Positions 35,233-44,620 are shown, counted from the stretch's first letter. The stretch is 47,119 nucleotides of DNA from Rikenellaceae bacterium (GCA_015060065.1 SUZF01000017.1:1-47119); one strand, 5' to 3'. The notes: a model not told the origin generated them from the sequence alone. Numbers and translations: made by a program.

Positions 35233-37141
35233 ACTTGACCTCTTCAAACTCCACATCCTCCGGCTGCTGTTGCGCTCCACTATCCTGCGCTCCGGCACCC
35301 TGTTGTGCGCCTTGTGCGCCACCCTGTGCCTGCTGCGCCTGCTGCTGGGCGTAGATATCCTGCGATGCAGCCTGCCATGCGGCATTAAGTTCTGCGATAG
35401 CAGTATCGATAGCCGCAATATCCGCGCTCTTGTGAGCCTCTTTGAGTTTGGCAAGTGCGCCCTCGATTGCCGACTTCTTGTCTGCGGGGAGTTTGTCGCC
35501 ATACTCTTTGAGTTGCTTCTCGGTAGCAAAGATATTCGAATCGGCAGCGTTAATCTTCTCGATACGCTCCTTCTCGATGCGGTCCTTCTCCTCGTTAGCC
35601 TTCGCCTCGTCACGCATACGCTGAATCTCCTGCTCGGTAAGACCCGACGAAGCCTCGATGCGAATCTTCTGCTCCTTGCCCGTACCCTTATCCTTTGCCG
35701 ATACGTTCAAGATACCGTTTGCGTCGATATCGAAGGTAACCTCAATCTGCGGAACGCCACGCGGTGCTGCGGGGATGCCGTCGAGGTGGAAACGACCGAT
35801 AGACTTGTTGTCGCGTGCCATAGGACGCTCGCCCTGGCATACGTTAATTTCAACCGAAGGCTGGTTATCGGCAGCGGTCGAGAATACCTCGCTCTTGCGG
35901 GTCGGGATGGTGGTATTTGCCTCAATAAGTTTGGTAAATACGCCACCCAGAGTCTCGATACCGAGCGAAAGCGGAGTAACATCCAACAGAAGCACATCCT
36001 TAACCTCACCGGTCAGTACACCACCCTGAATTGCAGCACCGATAGCCACAACCTCATCGGGATTTACCGACTTGTTGGGAGTCTTACCGAAGAACTGCTC
36101 AACAACCTGCTGAATTGCAGGGATACGGGTCGAGCCACCCACGAGGATAACCTCATCAATCTGCGAAGCCTGCAAGCCTGCATCGCGCAGAGCAATCTTA
36201 CAAGGCTCGATAGTCTTCTGCACGAGGTGGTCACACAACTGCTCGAACTTCGCGCGAGTGAGAGTCATCACCAAGTGCTGCGGGATGCCGTTGATAGGCA
36301 TGATGTAGGGCAAGTTAATCTCGGTCGATTGCGACGACGAGAGTTCAATCTTTGCCTTCTCGGCAGCCTCCTTCAAGCGTTGGAGAGCCATCGGGTCGTG
36401 GCGCAAATCCACACCGTGCTCTGCCTTGAAAGCCTCTGCCATATAGTCGATAAGAACGTGGTCGAAGTCATCACCGCCGAGGTGGGTATCGCCATTGGTC
36501 GATTTTACCTCGAAGACTCCATCACCGAGTTCGAGAATCGAGATATCGAAAGTACCACCACCAAGGTCATAAACGGCAATCTTCATATCCTTGTTCTTCT
36601 TATCCATACCGTAAGCCAGAGCGGCAGCCGTAGGCTCATTGATGATACGACGAACTTTCAGACCTGCAATCTCGCCTGCCTCCTTGGTTGCCTGACGCTG
36701 CGAGTCCGAGAAGTATGCCGGCACGGTAATAACCGCCTCGGTAACCTCGGTTCCGAGGTAATCCTCGGCAGTCTTCTTCATCTTTTGGAGCGTGATTGCC
36801 GAAATCTCCTGCGGAGTGTAAAGACGGCCGTCGATATCTACACGCGGAGTGTTGTTGTCGCCCTTAACGATGCTGTAAGGCGAGCGAGCAATGTCACCGG
36901 TAACCTTATCGTAAGCCTCTCCCATGTAGCGCTTAATCGAGAATACCGTGCGCTTGGGGTTTGTGATAGCCTGACGCTTTGCGGGGTCACCCACTTTACG
37001 CTCGTTGTTGTCTGTGAATGCTACAACCGAAGGAGTTGTGCGATGTCCCTCCGAGTTGGGGATTACCACGGGTTCGTTACCCTCCATAACTGCGACGCAG
37101 GAGTTAGTTGTTCCCAAGTCGATACCAATAATCTTTGCCAT
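35231..37141 (-). CDS. dnaK: Molecular chaperone DnaK (Hsp70)
   Basis: ATP-dependent chaperone that folds and holds client proteins with DnaJ and GrpE. It has 636 residues. The ATPase domain starts [16 protein letters not shown] and includes [24 protein letters not shown] and [13 protein letters not shown]. The substrate domain begins after [19 protein letters not shown]. The C-terminal lid ends in a long Gln/Ala/Gly-rich linker (about 600-628) and the acidic tail EDVEFEEVK. No dnaJ or grpE lies next to it. Both sides carry hairpin repeats. Upstream there is a 237-bp region with an array of TGTCA boxes, which suggests stress control. Confidence 0.98.
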   Translation of the reverse strand: MAKIIGIDLGTTNSCVAVMEGNEPVVIPNSEGHRTTPSVVAFTDNNERKVGDPAKRQAITNPKRTVFSIKRYMGEAYDKVTGDIARSPYSIVKGDNNTPRVDIDGRLYTPQEISAITLQKMKKTAEDYLGTEVTEAVITVPAYFSDSQRQATKEAGEIAGLKVRRIINEPTAAALAYGMDKKNKDMKIAVYDLGGGTFDISILELGDGVFEVKSTNGDTHLGGDDFDHVLIDYMAEAFKAEHGVDLRHDPMALQRLKEAAEKAKIELSSSQSTEINLPYIMPINGIPQHLVMTLTRAKFEQLCDHLVQKTIEPCKIALRDAGLQASQIDEVILVGGSTRIPAIQQVVEQFFGKTPNKSVNPDEVVAIGAAIQGGVLTGEVKDVLLLDVTPLSLGIETLGGVFTKLIEANTTIPTRKSEVFSTAADNQPSVEINVCQGERPMARDNKSIGRFHLDGIPAAPRGVPQIEVTFDIDANGILNVSAKDKGTGKEQKIRIEASSGLTEQEIQRMRDEAKANEEKDRIEKERIEKINAADSNIFATEKQLKEYGDKLPADKKSAIEGALAKLKEAHKSADIAAIDTAIAELNAAWQAASQDIYAQQQAQQAQGGAQGAQQGAGAQDSGAQQQPEDVEFEEVK

Positions 37142-37370
37142 AATGTTGTTAAGTTTTATTTGTTTGTAATCAATTTTTCTGTTTCATTTTGTCCGAGTTT
37201 GGCACGGGTCACAATTTTCGACCTTTTGTGTCGCGTCAGACGCTTTTGGATTGAGCAAAGGTTATACCAAAGAGGATTTATGCCACTTTTGACAACTTTT
37301 ATATGGCAAAAACTGACAACACATACGCAAAATATGACATTGTGTCAGTCGGATTGACAATATCCACCCC
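37142..37370 (-). promoter_or_regulatory. dnaK control region with four phased TGTCA boxes
   Basis: Read on the coding (minus) strand, TGTCA occurs at 37359, 37339, 37318 and 37294 (first base), spaced 20, 21 and 24 bp. The most distal lies in ATTGTCAATC; the second forms a palindrome TGACA-CAA-TGTCA (37335-37347). The two boxes nearest the gene are each followed by a similar stretch (GCCATATAAA and GGCATAAA). A -7-like TAACCTTTG lies at 37256-37264. No CIRCE element is present. Confidence 0.5.
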
Positions 37371-37502
37371 ACTACCACAAAAAAATCATTTTAAGCAGAT
37401 GATTGCAAGGCTTGCGAAAATAGGGCGAAGCAGGGGAATACTTGACGTATTTTCCTGTTTCGCCCGATGAGCGTAACGCAGCAAGCGCTGCCTAAAATAA
37501 TT
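37371..37502. repeat. Hairpin repeat element upstream of dnaK, at the SGNH gene 3' end
   Basis: Outer arms AAAAAAATCATTTTAAGCAG (37379-37398) and CTGCCTAAAATAATTTT (37488-37504) are imperfect inverted repeats. A nearly perfect inner 19-bp stem (37423-37441 and 37447-37465) closes on the loop TTGAC. The right end touches the stop codon of the SGNH hydrolase gene, just as the other complete element touches that of dnaK. Confidence 0.9.
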
Positions 37503-38612
37503 TTACTTTATGTCGTGCTTTTTAAGGATCTTAACCAGCGGTTTCTGAATGGCCTTTGCCCAACGATAGTAACCCCACGACATAGGGTGCGTGCCATCCG
37601 CGGATGTCTCGTGGTCAGTGCCGGTCTGATTCTTGACATCTATAAAATAGACATCATCATACTGCTTGACAATCTTTGCCATAAGCGCATCGACATACTC
37701 CATACGCTCCTGCTCGCGCTTCTCGCGTGCGGTGTCGAATGCGCGATTCTCGCGATAGATAGTGCGCAAGAAAATCAGAGGCTTGCCCGGATGCGAAGCC
37801 TGAATGGTCTTGATAAAGGGATGAATACGCTCCTCAATCTGCTTAATCGAAGGGTTCGAGAAGGCATCAAATACGAAAGCATCGGCATCGGTTGCCGCCA
37901 AAATACGAGCCATAACGGGCTGCAACTTGCTGTTTCCGCCCATACCAAAACTGATAAAATCAAGGCCCGTACTACGCTGTAAAAAGCCGAGGTAGGTCTG
38001 ACCCGAATTTGTGGCTCCATGACCCTGCGTAAAACTCGAACCAAAGACTGCAATCTTATGGCGGAACGGATTCTCTACGCCCTTCAACTCCGACCCCTCG
38101 ACAACGCCGATATCGAGGTGCGTAAGTTCCATATACAGTGGCAAATAGAGCAGGCACTTCTTCGTCTTGCCGTCCATGTTTTTCACCAAAGCCAACGGCA
38201 TCTCAACCTTCTTCTTTCCGGACTTATCATCTCCGACACCACGCGAATGTGATGCTGCCCATTGCCACTCGCCCTTCTCGTTCTCGATATAGAGCGTATA
38301 GCCCAGCGTAGCATAGTTGGGCATACCGTTCATCGGATACATTCCGCCCGTTTTGGCTCGCACCCACAACTCTGTGGAGTTGGTTTCGAAGAGGATAGCC
38401 TCACCCGAAGGATAACTCAACAACTCCGACTCCTTGGGTGTAAGGTCGGGATATTGCGAAAGTTCAACTCTATGGTAAGGGTTGGTTGTTTTGAATAGTT
38501 TACCCAGATGAGTCAGCGTCTGCGCATCCACATAGCGCAACTCTGCCGCCGAGAGCGCGAGTGTTGCGGTCACGGCGGCAAAGAACACAGCAAGTTTTAC
38601 AAAAAGTTTCAT
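37503..38612 (-). CDS. Secreted SGNH/GDSL hydrolase (copy 1)
   Basis: Esterase-like hydrolase of 369 residues with a signal peptide (about 1-23). An N-terminal beta domain (NPYHRVELSQYPDL to about 180) of the SGNH N-terminal type is followed by the catalytic domain: GSSFTQGHG with Ser193, GMGGNSKLQ with the oxyanion Asn, and DGTHPMSWG with D339 and H342. The substrate is unknown; relatives remove acetyl or other acyl groups from carbohydrates. It lies 8 bp after a close paralogue, so the pair is a tandem duplication in one operon. Confidence 0.88.
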   Translation of the reverse strand: MKLFVKLAVFFAAVTATLALSAAELRYVDAQTLTHLGKLFKTTNPYHRVELSQYPDLTPKESELLSYPSGEAILFETNSTELWVRAKTGGMYPMNGMPNYATLGYTLYIENEKGEWQWAASHSRGVGDDKSGKKKVEMPLALVKNMDGKTKKCLLYLPLYMELTHLDIGVVEGSELKGVENPFRHKIAVFGSSFTQGHGATNSGQTYLGFLQRSTGLDFISFGMGGNSKLQPVMARILAATDADAFVFDAFSNPSIKQIEERIHPFIKTIQASHPGKPLIFLRTIYRENRAFDTAREKREQERMEYVDALMAKIVKQYDDVYFIDVKNQTGTDHETSADGTHPMSWGYYRWAKAIQKPLVKILKKHDIK

Positions 38613-38620
38613 CTCCGGAA

Positions 38621-39751
38621 CTATTTGATTTTATACTTCTTCAAGATTTTGAGCAGTGGCTTCTCGATAGCATCTGCCCAACGCTTATATCCCCACGATG
38701 TCGGGTGGATACCGTCAGCCGAGGTCTCGTGGTCGGTACCGGTTTGGTCCTTGACATTGATAAAATAAACGTGGTCATAGGTAGTCTTCACACGTGCCAT
38801 AACCTTCTCCACGTGGTCGATACGCGCCTGCTCGCGCTCTTCGCTCTTCAAGTCGAAGTTGCGGTTCTCGCGGTAGATTGTACGCAAGAATATGATGGGA
38901 ATCTCCGGACGCTGTGCGCGAATCTCGCTAATGAAGAGGTCGATACGCTCGTCAATAACCTTAATGCTGGGGTTCGAGAAGGCATCGACAACGATAGCAT
39001 CTGCATCGGTACCGCCAAGGATACGGCCAATGACGGGCTGCAACTTACTATTACCGCTCATACCCAAACCACAGAAGTAAAGACCTGTCTGGCGCTGCAA
39101 GAATGCAGGATAGGTCTGGCCGGCAGCCGAAGCACACGAGCCGTGCGTAAAACTCGAACCGAAGATTGCAATCTTGTGGCGGAACGGATTTTCGAGAGCC
39201 TTGATCTCGGCACCATTCTCGACACCAATTTCGAGGTGTGTAAGTTCAGAGTAGAGAGGAAGGTAGATGATACACTTCTTCATTGAATTATCCATATTTG
39301 CGATCATACGCAACGGCAGGTTGAGCAATCTCACACCATTCTTATTTTTATCAGAAATCTGACCTTTGAGATAGGTGTATGTCGAATTTGATTTTGATGC
39401 AGCCCAAGTCCACTCGCCATCCTTCTCGATGTAGAGGTTAAATCCGCACGATGCGTTACGAGTCATACCTGCCGATTCGCGTGATTTTCCGAATGTAGGC
39501 TTAACCCAGATGCTCGTTGCATTGGTCTCGAAGAGGATAGCCTCGCCTGCCGACATCCGCAACAGGTTAGCCTCCGTCTTGTTGAGTTCGGGGTAGTTAG
39601 CAATCTCGACACGATGATAGGGATTTGTCGTCTGACAAAGTTTTCCAAGATGGGTCAAAGTCTGTGCATCAACCCACTGAACATTCTTCTGTGCAAATGC
39701 TCCGGTTGTGATTATCATCAGAGCAATCAGCAGCGCATAAAGTTTTTTCAT
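38621..39751 (-). CDS. Secreted SGNH/GDSL hydrolase (copy 2)
   Basis: Paralogue of the next gene: 376 residues, signal peptide ending at about 20 (AFA). The mature protein begins QKNVQWVDAQTLTHLGKL, almost the same as in copy 1. Catalytic motifs are GSSFTHG (Ser200), GMSGNSKLQ (Asn) and DGIHPTSWG (D346, H349). The two copies differ most in the segment of about 85-140 between the beta strands of the N-terminal domain, which might change substrate choice. It is the first gene of the pair. Confidence 0.88.
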   Translation of the reverse strand: MKKLYALLIALMIITTGAFAQKNVQWVDAQTLTHLGKLCQTTNPYHRVEIANYPELNKTEANLLRMSAGEAILFETNATSIWVKPTFGKSRESAGMTRNASCGFNLYIEKDGEWTWAASKSNSTYTYLKGQISDKNKNGVRLLNLPLRMIANMDNSMKKCIIYLPLYSELTHLEIGVENGAEIKALENPFRHKIAIFGSSFTHGSCASAAGQTYPAFLQRQTGLYFCGLGMSGNSKLQPVIGRILGGTDADAIVVDAFSNPSIKVIDERIDLFISEIRAQRPEIPIIFLRTIYRENRNFDLKSEEREQARIDHVEKVMARVKTTYDHVYFINVKDQTGTDHETSADGIHPTSWGYKRWADAIEKPLLKILKKYKIK

Positions 39752-39793
39752 AATTTTGGTTGTTTAGGTTTATTATTTGTATGTTGTATATTC

Positions 39794-39834
39794 AAAAAAA
39801 GAGCCTACCTAACAATATACCCTGTTAGACAGAC
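39794..39834 (-). terminator. Terminator after the small HTH gene
   Basis: On the minus strand a 12-bp stem (39834-39823 with 39814-39803, three G-U pairs) is followed by seven T (39800-39794). It separates the HTH gene from the SGNH pair. Confidence 0.75.
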
Positions 39835-39857
39835 CCTTGTGTATGAGATAGGACAAA

Positions 39858-40097
39858 CTATTTCTCGTTCAAAATACGCATTGCAGCATCGAGAATAGCC
39901 GTATCGTCCAACGTCACAACGCCACCATCAGGACCCTGCTCGAAGTGAACACCCGCTGCTGCTGCTTCAAGGTGCTGGCCACCGAAATAGTTACGTACTG
40001 TATCAACGTCTATACCCAATTCATCTGCGATGCGCTGCGAACTTCCACTGGGAAGTCTGTCCTTGATTCGGCGCAATTCATTAAATGTAATAATCAT
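39858..40097 (-). CDS. Small HTH DNA-binding-like protein
   Basis: A 79-residue protein. The first half (ELRRIKDRLPSGSSQRIADELGIDVDTVRNYF) reads as a helix-turn-helix with SSQRIADELGIDVDTVRNYF as the likely recognition region. The second half is acidic and hydrophobic and ends TLDDTAILDAAMRILNEK. Similar short proteins are widespread in Bacteroidales without a known role. It is a monocistronic gene closed by its own terminator, with a long A/T-rich leader upstream (40098-40263). Confidence 0.75.
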   Translation of the reverse strand: MIITFNELRRIKDRLPSGSSQRIADELGIDVDTVRNYFGGQHLEAAAAGVHFEQGPDGGVVTLDDTAILDAAMRILNEK

Positions 40098-40263
40098 AGT
40101 TGTAAATTTTATAGTGTGTTACATAATCTGTTTGCAAAAAACATCCTTTCCGCACTACTAAAATAATTCATTTTTTCGGTTTAGCCAAATTTCTTCGCGT
40201 TTTTTTCAAAAAAATCTGTTTTTTGCCCACTTTTACGCCAAATAGCGACTATTTTACCCCTCG

Positions 40264-42264
40264 TTACTCAACTTTCACCAGCAAAACTGCATCCGCACGA
40301 GTCGGACCCGACTGCTCATCCACAATCAGCGAAGCCACGCACTCCTCGCCCTCGGCAAGGTCATAAACTCCGAGCGGGAACCAGTCGCCCTGTCGCAGGA
40401 GTGGAGTATAGAATTCGTTGCGGTCGTACAGTTTCTCGTATTTCTCGCCACCAACCTCTACTTCAAAGCGGTTATGTGCATCGAGATACTCATAGCGGGT
40501 ATTCTGATATACGTACAATCCATATTTGCCTTTACACGGAGCCTTCACACGGAATGTCGCGCGAGCCGGCTTACCGCCTGCGGTTTCGAGGTATGTTGCG
40601 CCATAGCCTCCCTTCTTGGTAACACTCTCCCACTCGCCTTCGCACTCAACACAGCCCATAGCATCATCTGCCATAACATCCGGAGTTGAGCCATCAAGAC
40701 GCGGATTGCTATCCATCAATGCATTCAACGCCACCACATCTGCACTCTGTACATCAGACAACGCATTTTCGATATATTGCACCGCAGCCATTGCCGACAC
40801 CTGACCAAGCACCATAAATACCGGCTCCATACGTATCGAGCCGAAAGCAATATGGCTCGATGAAACGCATATCGGCACTAACAGGTTATCGCACTCCTCC
40901 CTCTTCGGGACAATCGAGCGATAGGATATCGGATAGGGGATATTTTTGCCTACCTGCACATCGCCCTCGTTCTTGACCATGGCACGCCCATTCTTGCGGA
41001 CAACCACACGCTGGCAGTTGTGCGAATCCATCTTATAGGCTGCCAAAGCCACACCATCCTCGACCGAAGCGCGACCCTCGCAATCTGCCTGCGTAGCCAC
41101 ATAGTCGCTAACCATACGGCGACCCTCACGCACGTAAAGTTGTGGAGTCCAATGGTCGGTATCGACATACTCGTCGAGCGGATAGCCCCAACGCAACATC
41201 TCGTTACGCATCGACTCCGGCACACGCTCATCGTGACCCATAAAGTAGAGCAGACCCTTTGTATATGAGGTATGATAATCATCTATGCGACGACGCTCTG
41301 CCCAATCTGCCTCCGGATAGTTATGATTCTCGCCAATCATATCGGTCGAGAAGCCTCCGAAGTTATTGATATCGGTCTTGCGGTTGGGCATCATACTCCA
41401 TATAAAATATTTGCTCAACTCACGCCATTCGGGCTGCGCATCGATAAGTCGTACCATCAGTTCATAGCGGGTCGAGTCGTAATCTGCCGGACGCTCGATA
41501 GGCTTCATATTTTCCGGAACATCGGTCAAGCATATACGATAGTTATATGCCTGCACCAACTTATCGCCCGTACCGACCTCTGCCAACTCGCCATCCGAGA
41601 TACCCCACAGCAATCCGCTCTCCGGCTTACCCTTAACCACATACGGATCTACGCCATCGGGAAATTGATGATATTTTGGCATCTGCACACCGCTATACGT
41701 TTCGCCATACTGTTCGTTAGGCTCGCGACCCACCGTATATGACACACCTGCCGCAGCCAACAAGTCGCCCTCGTATGTAGCATCGATAAAGGCTTTGGCT
41801 GCATAGCGCACCGTATCGGCACCAGATTCAGATTCAACGGTATTGATTGCCACAATATGCGCATCCGACATCTCCACGCCAACCAAGCGACGCGAGCGTA
41901 CAATCGTAATCAATCTGTTATCGAGCCACTTATCGTAGATGCTCTGTGCGACACTCGGCTCAAACACCCAATGTTCAAGACGTCCGTAATGCGTACCGAG
42001 TGAGCGATAAAACTCTTGCGACAGTCCCTTCACGACCTGCTTATTGCCGATATCGGTCTGACCCAAGCCACCCGTGGTCAAACCTCCGATATGATTCGAC
42101 GGCTCGACGATGATAACTCGCTTACCAAGGCGCGCTGCCGAGGTTGCGGCTACAACACCCGCAGACGAGCCTCCATATATACATATATCATACTCTTCGC
42201 GAGTACAGGAATGAGCAAAAAGCGACAGCACCAACGTCGCCATCAATACTATTTTGCAATTCAT
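40264..42264 (-). CDS. Secreted FAD-dependent oxidoreductase, lipoprotein
   Basis: A 666-residue protein with a lipoprotein signal (AHSC, Cys20). A Rossmann FAD motif GGSSAG is at 31-36, followed by VVIVEP-like VIIVEPSNHIGGLTTGG, which is typical of the FAD_oxidored (PF12831) family. The oxidoreductase core extends to about 540. The C-terminal ~115 residues (GYGATYLETAGGKPARATFRV to the end) are a beta domain of the golvesin / xanthan-lyase type. Such enzymes in Bacteroidota lie in glycan loci but their reactions are mostly unproven. It follows the FKBP-like pair with a 54-bp gap and could be part of that operon. Confidence 0.86.
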   Translation of the reverse strand: MNCKIVLMATLVLSLFAHSCTREEYDICIYGGSSAGVVAATSAARLGKRVIIVEPSNHIGGLTTGGLGQTDIGNKQVVKGLSQEFYRSLGTHYGRLEHWVFEPSVAQSIYDKWLDNRLITIVRSRRLVGVEMSDAHIVAINTVESESGADTVRYAAKAFIDATYEGDLLAAAGVSYTVGREPNEQYGETYSGVQMPKYHQFPDGVDPYVVKGKPESGLLWGISDGELAEVGTGDKLVQAYNYRICLTDVPENMKPIERPADYDSTRYELMVRLIDAQPEWRELSKYFIWSMMPNRKTDINNFGGFSTDMIGENHNYPEADWAERRRIDDYHTSYTKGLLYFMGHDERVPESMRNEMLRWGYPLDEYVDTDHWTPQLYVREGRRMVSDYVATQADCEGRASVEDGVALAAYKMDSHNCQRVVVRKNGRAMVKNEGDVQVGKNIPYPISYRSIVPKREECDNLLVPICVSSSHIAFGSIRMEPVFMVLGQVSAMAAVQYIENALSDVQSADVVALNALMDSNPRLDGSTPDVMADDAMGCVECEGEWESVTKKGGYGATYLETAGGKPARATFRVKAPCKGKYGLYVYQNTRYEYLDAHNRFEVEVGGEKYEKLYDRNEFYTPLLRQGDWFPLGVYDLAEGEECVASLIVDEQSGPTRADAVLLVKVE

Positions 42265-42318
42265 AATTAGTAGGTATAAGTGTTAGGTTAGAATTATTCG
42301 CGCACAGATAGATTTCCT

Positions 42319-43905
42319 CTAATCTGATGTGACATCACTCTTCTTCTCGATGAAGATTTGGAATATCAATGGTGTATATGCCTGAATCTCTGTCGTTACA
42401 GTTGTTTTGGTTACCGTATCCGAGTCAGAGGTGGCACCACCGAACATATTACTATAATTGTAGTAGTTCATATAGTAATTATTATAATACGCATTACCGT
42501 AGTACATATTATAATAGTTATAATAATTATAGTAATTCATGTAGTTGTAGTAGTCCGATATTGACGACGAAGAGGATGTTGTCGTATTCGACGTTCCGGA
42601 CAGTCCTGTCACACCATACGCAAAACTTGACGTCGTAACAAATGTAGCCCAATTGCCGTAGCGCAACTCCGGAATCGTATAGTACCATGCAGTGATATAG
42701 TCATCCTTGCTGCTCGACACCGAGTAGCCGAGCGATGCGCCCTTGCTCTCGACCTCGCCATAAATCAACTTCTTAACCTCGTCGATATTCGTATCGAAGA
42801 TAAATCCGTCGAGAAAACGTCCGATATACCACACACGAGCCGTACCATTCTCGCCCACCTTCTCGCCCGAAGCATCTCCCGAACCGAATCGCTCCAACAG
42901 AGCAGCGTTAATCTTCTTATCGAGTTCCGAAGGGCCTCCGGCATAGACGTCATTATCGGTATAGGGATTATTCTTGGCATAGGTAGTCTGCTCGTCTGTC
43001 TTGCTCTTCACGAACTGAAAAGCGTAATCAAACGGTTTGGTTGCATCAGGTACATAGTTCTCATTCACGATAATTCCGGGAATGGTATCCTGTGCATGAC
43101 GCCATACATTACCACTATTGTCACGAGTAGATTCGGCAAGCGAGCGACGCAACGCTTTGAGTCCGTTTTTACCTGCCCCCTTCTCCGGAACTGGGGTAAC
43201 ACCTCCGTTACCGGCACCGAAGCCCTCAACCATCTCCCCCTCGTAAGCGAGCGGGTTATTCACTCGATTCACAATCTCGACATCCATAATCATCGGAATA
43301 TTGCCGTCGAGTGCGTATTGACCCTCATATCCTCCCGTTTCGGAAGTGCCTGCCGCACCATTAACCACTGCCGATGGTAGGTAGAGGCGCAGTTTTGTTC
43401 CGCAACGCATCGTAAAGTTGGTCGAAAGTCCCTTCTCGGCAGCATAAGCCTCGCCAAGGGTCAAGACATTCTTCATCGCCAGATACGAACCCTCCATAAG
43501 CGACACATTCTCCTTGCCGACATAGCGCAAGAAGGGCACATAGTGGGTCGATTTCGAGAAAGTTCCCTGCATACGTGCAATCAGTTCGCTACGCGTCAGG
43601 CAGACATCACCATGCAGGCTGCGACCCGTAACATCAAAGAAGAGCCAGCAGTCACCCAACTTCTCGTCGGCAATAATATCGTGAATAGCAACACTATCCG
43701 GCTTGCCCGCTTCGAGGACCTCAACATAGTACTTTCCGTCAGGTTGGAAGTTCTCGACCAGTGCGGGTCGATTCTTCAACATCCAAGCCTTCAATGAGCG
43801 ATTTTCGACATCGTTCAACGCCTCCGTCGCCTCCTTTGCACACGAGCCGAGCAGAAGCAATACGGCCGTTGCCGCAAAGAGCATTATCTTCTCAAAATAT
43901 CTCAT
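42319..43905 (-). CDS. Double FKBP-like lipoprotein with Tyr/Asn-rich insert
   Basis: A 528-residue lipoprotein (LLGSC, Cys22). Two FKBP-like segments can be seen. The first, about 40-205, ends GTKLRLYLPSAV..NIPMIMDVEIVNRV. The second, about 340-518, has VWYIGRFLDGFIFDTN, ITAWYYTIPELRYGNWATFVTTSSFAYG and, at the end, TPLIFQIFIEKK, which follow the FKBP pattern of strand order. Between AYG and PLIF, where FKBPs have their 80s loop, lies a low-complexity segment: residues 451-488 contain 18 Tyr and 11 Asn in 38, flanked by Ser/Thr. Key catalytic aromatic residues are not clearly kept, so prolyl-isomerase activity is uncertain. The gene starts 5 bp after the other FKBP-like gene. Confidence 0.75.
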   Translation of the reverse strand: MRYFEKIMLFAATAVLLLLGSCAKEATEALNDVENRSLKAWMLKNRPALVENFQPDGKYYVEVLEAGKPDSVAIHDIIADEKLGDCWLFFDVTGRSLHGDVCLTRSELIARMQGTFSKSTHYVPFLRYVGKENVSLMEGSYLAMKNVLTLGEAYAAEKGLSTNFTMRCGTKLRLYLPSAVVNGAAGTSETGGYEGQYALDGNIPMIMDVEIVNRVNNPLAYEGEMVEGFGAGNGGVTPVPEKGAGKNGLKALRRSLAESTRDNSGNVWRHAQDTIPGIIVNENYVPDATKPFDYAFQFVKSKTDEQTTYAKNNPYTDNDVYAGGPSELDKKINAALLERFGSGDASGEKVGENGTARVWYIGRFLDGFIFDTNIDEVKKLIYGEVESKGASLGYSVSSSKDDYITAWYYTIPELRYGNWATFVTTSSFAYGVTGLSGTSNTTTSSSSSISDYYNYMNYYNYYNYYNMYYGNAYYNNYYMNYYNYSNMFGGATSDSDTVTKTTVTTEIQAYTPLIFQIFIEKKSDVTSD

Positions 43906-43910
43906 AGAAT

Positions 43911-44543
43911 CTACTTTTTCGTCACTTTATCGACCGTCAGCAGCCACGCCACCGGTGCTTGTTTGGGAACAATGCCGACAATATCCTTGCCGTATGCCGC
44001 CTCGTAAGTCATATAGACCTCGACGCTATCACCCTCTCGGCAACCAATCAACGCCTTGCGCAATCCCGGCATACCATCTCCGCTATCGAGGCGAATGACG
44101 TATGGCTCGGTAGTCCAATACTCCGGGTCGAAGTACTCGTTAGTCGCTACCATTCGGTCGATTGTCGTCTGTCGATTTGACCAATACGGCATCGTTCCAC
44201 TCGGATTGGCGTAGTTAAAGACGTATGCATCAAACGAAATCTCGACAACATCGTTACGGTCAGCCTCAACCCACGATTCACGCCCTGTGGCATACATCGT
44301 CGCAATATATCGCCACGCAAGGTTTCCGTAGTTGGTGTAGTATGCCGGTTGCTCCTCCAAACTCTCTGCCGCAGCCTTCTCCGAGATGAGTCGCGGATTG
44401 TGGCTCGTTTCAAGGTAGCGCACCGTAGAGTCCTGCTGCGTAGTAAGTATGGTATCCTCCTGCTTGCATCCCGCAAACAGAAGTATCGCACAGGTCAGTA
44501 TGGCAAGATTTATTCTCATCGGCACCAAACTCATCGGCAACAT
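43911..44543 (-). CDS. FKBP-like lipoprotein
   Basis: A lipoprotein of 210 residues with one FKBP-type domain. The C-terminal part reads YVIRLDSGDGMPGLRKALIGCREGDSVEVYMTYEAAYG, then IVPKQAPVAWLLTVDKV, matching the FKBP G-x-x-x-G-D and aYG...IP motifs. The lipobox is LFAGC (Cys26 with this start). I use the ATG at 44543 because an AAAAAGG stretch lies 2-8 bp upstream and the promoter gives a short leader; MRINLAIL at 44519 is an alternative. It is first in an operon with the double FKBP-like lipoprotein and may assist folding of secreted proteins. Confidence 0.75.
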   Translation of the reverse strand: MLPMSLVPMRINLAILTCAILLFAGCKQEDTILTTQQDSTVRYLETSHNPRLISEKAAAESLEEQPAYYTNYGNLAWRYIATMYATGRESWVEADRNDVVEISFDAYVFNYANPSGTMPYWSNRQTTIDRMVATNEYFDPEYWTTEPYVIRLDSGDGMPGLRKALIGCREGDSVEVYMTYEAAYGKDIVGIVPKQAPVAWLLTVDKVTKK

Positions 44544-44569
44544 CGCCTTTTTCGGTCACATATAACGTA

Positions 44570-44601
44570 CAAAGTTATATATTTTATTGCAGATTACACA
44601 A
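44570..44601 (-). promoter_or_regulatory. Promoter of the FKBP-like operon
   Basis: On the minus strand TTG (44599-44601), a 21-bp spacer and TAACTTTG (44570-44577) match the Bacteroidota consensus exactly. The predicted transcript start lies about 20 nt before the ATG at 44543. Confidence 0.7.
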
Positions 44602-44620
44602 TTTTCGAGGGCAAATTCTC

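Noticed and set aside
35270..37357. A plus-strand open frame of 695 codons opposite dnaK
   Set aside because: It is a complete antisense shadow of a highly conserved gene; such frames are common opposite dnaK in GC-balanced genomes.
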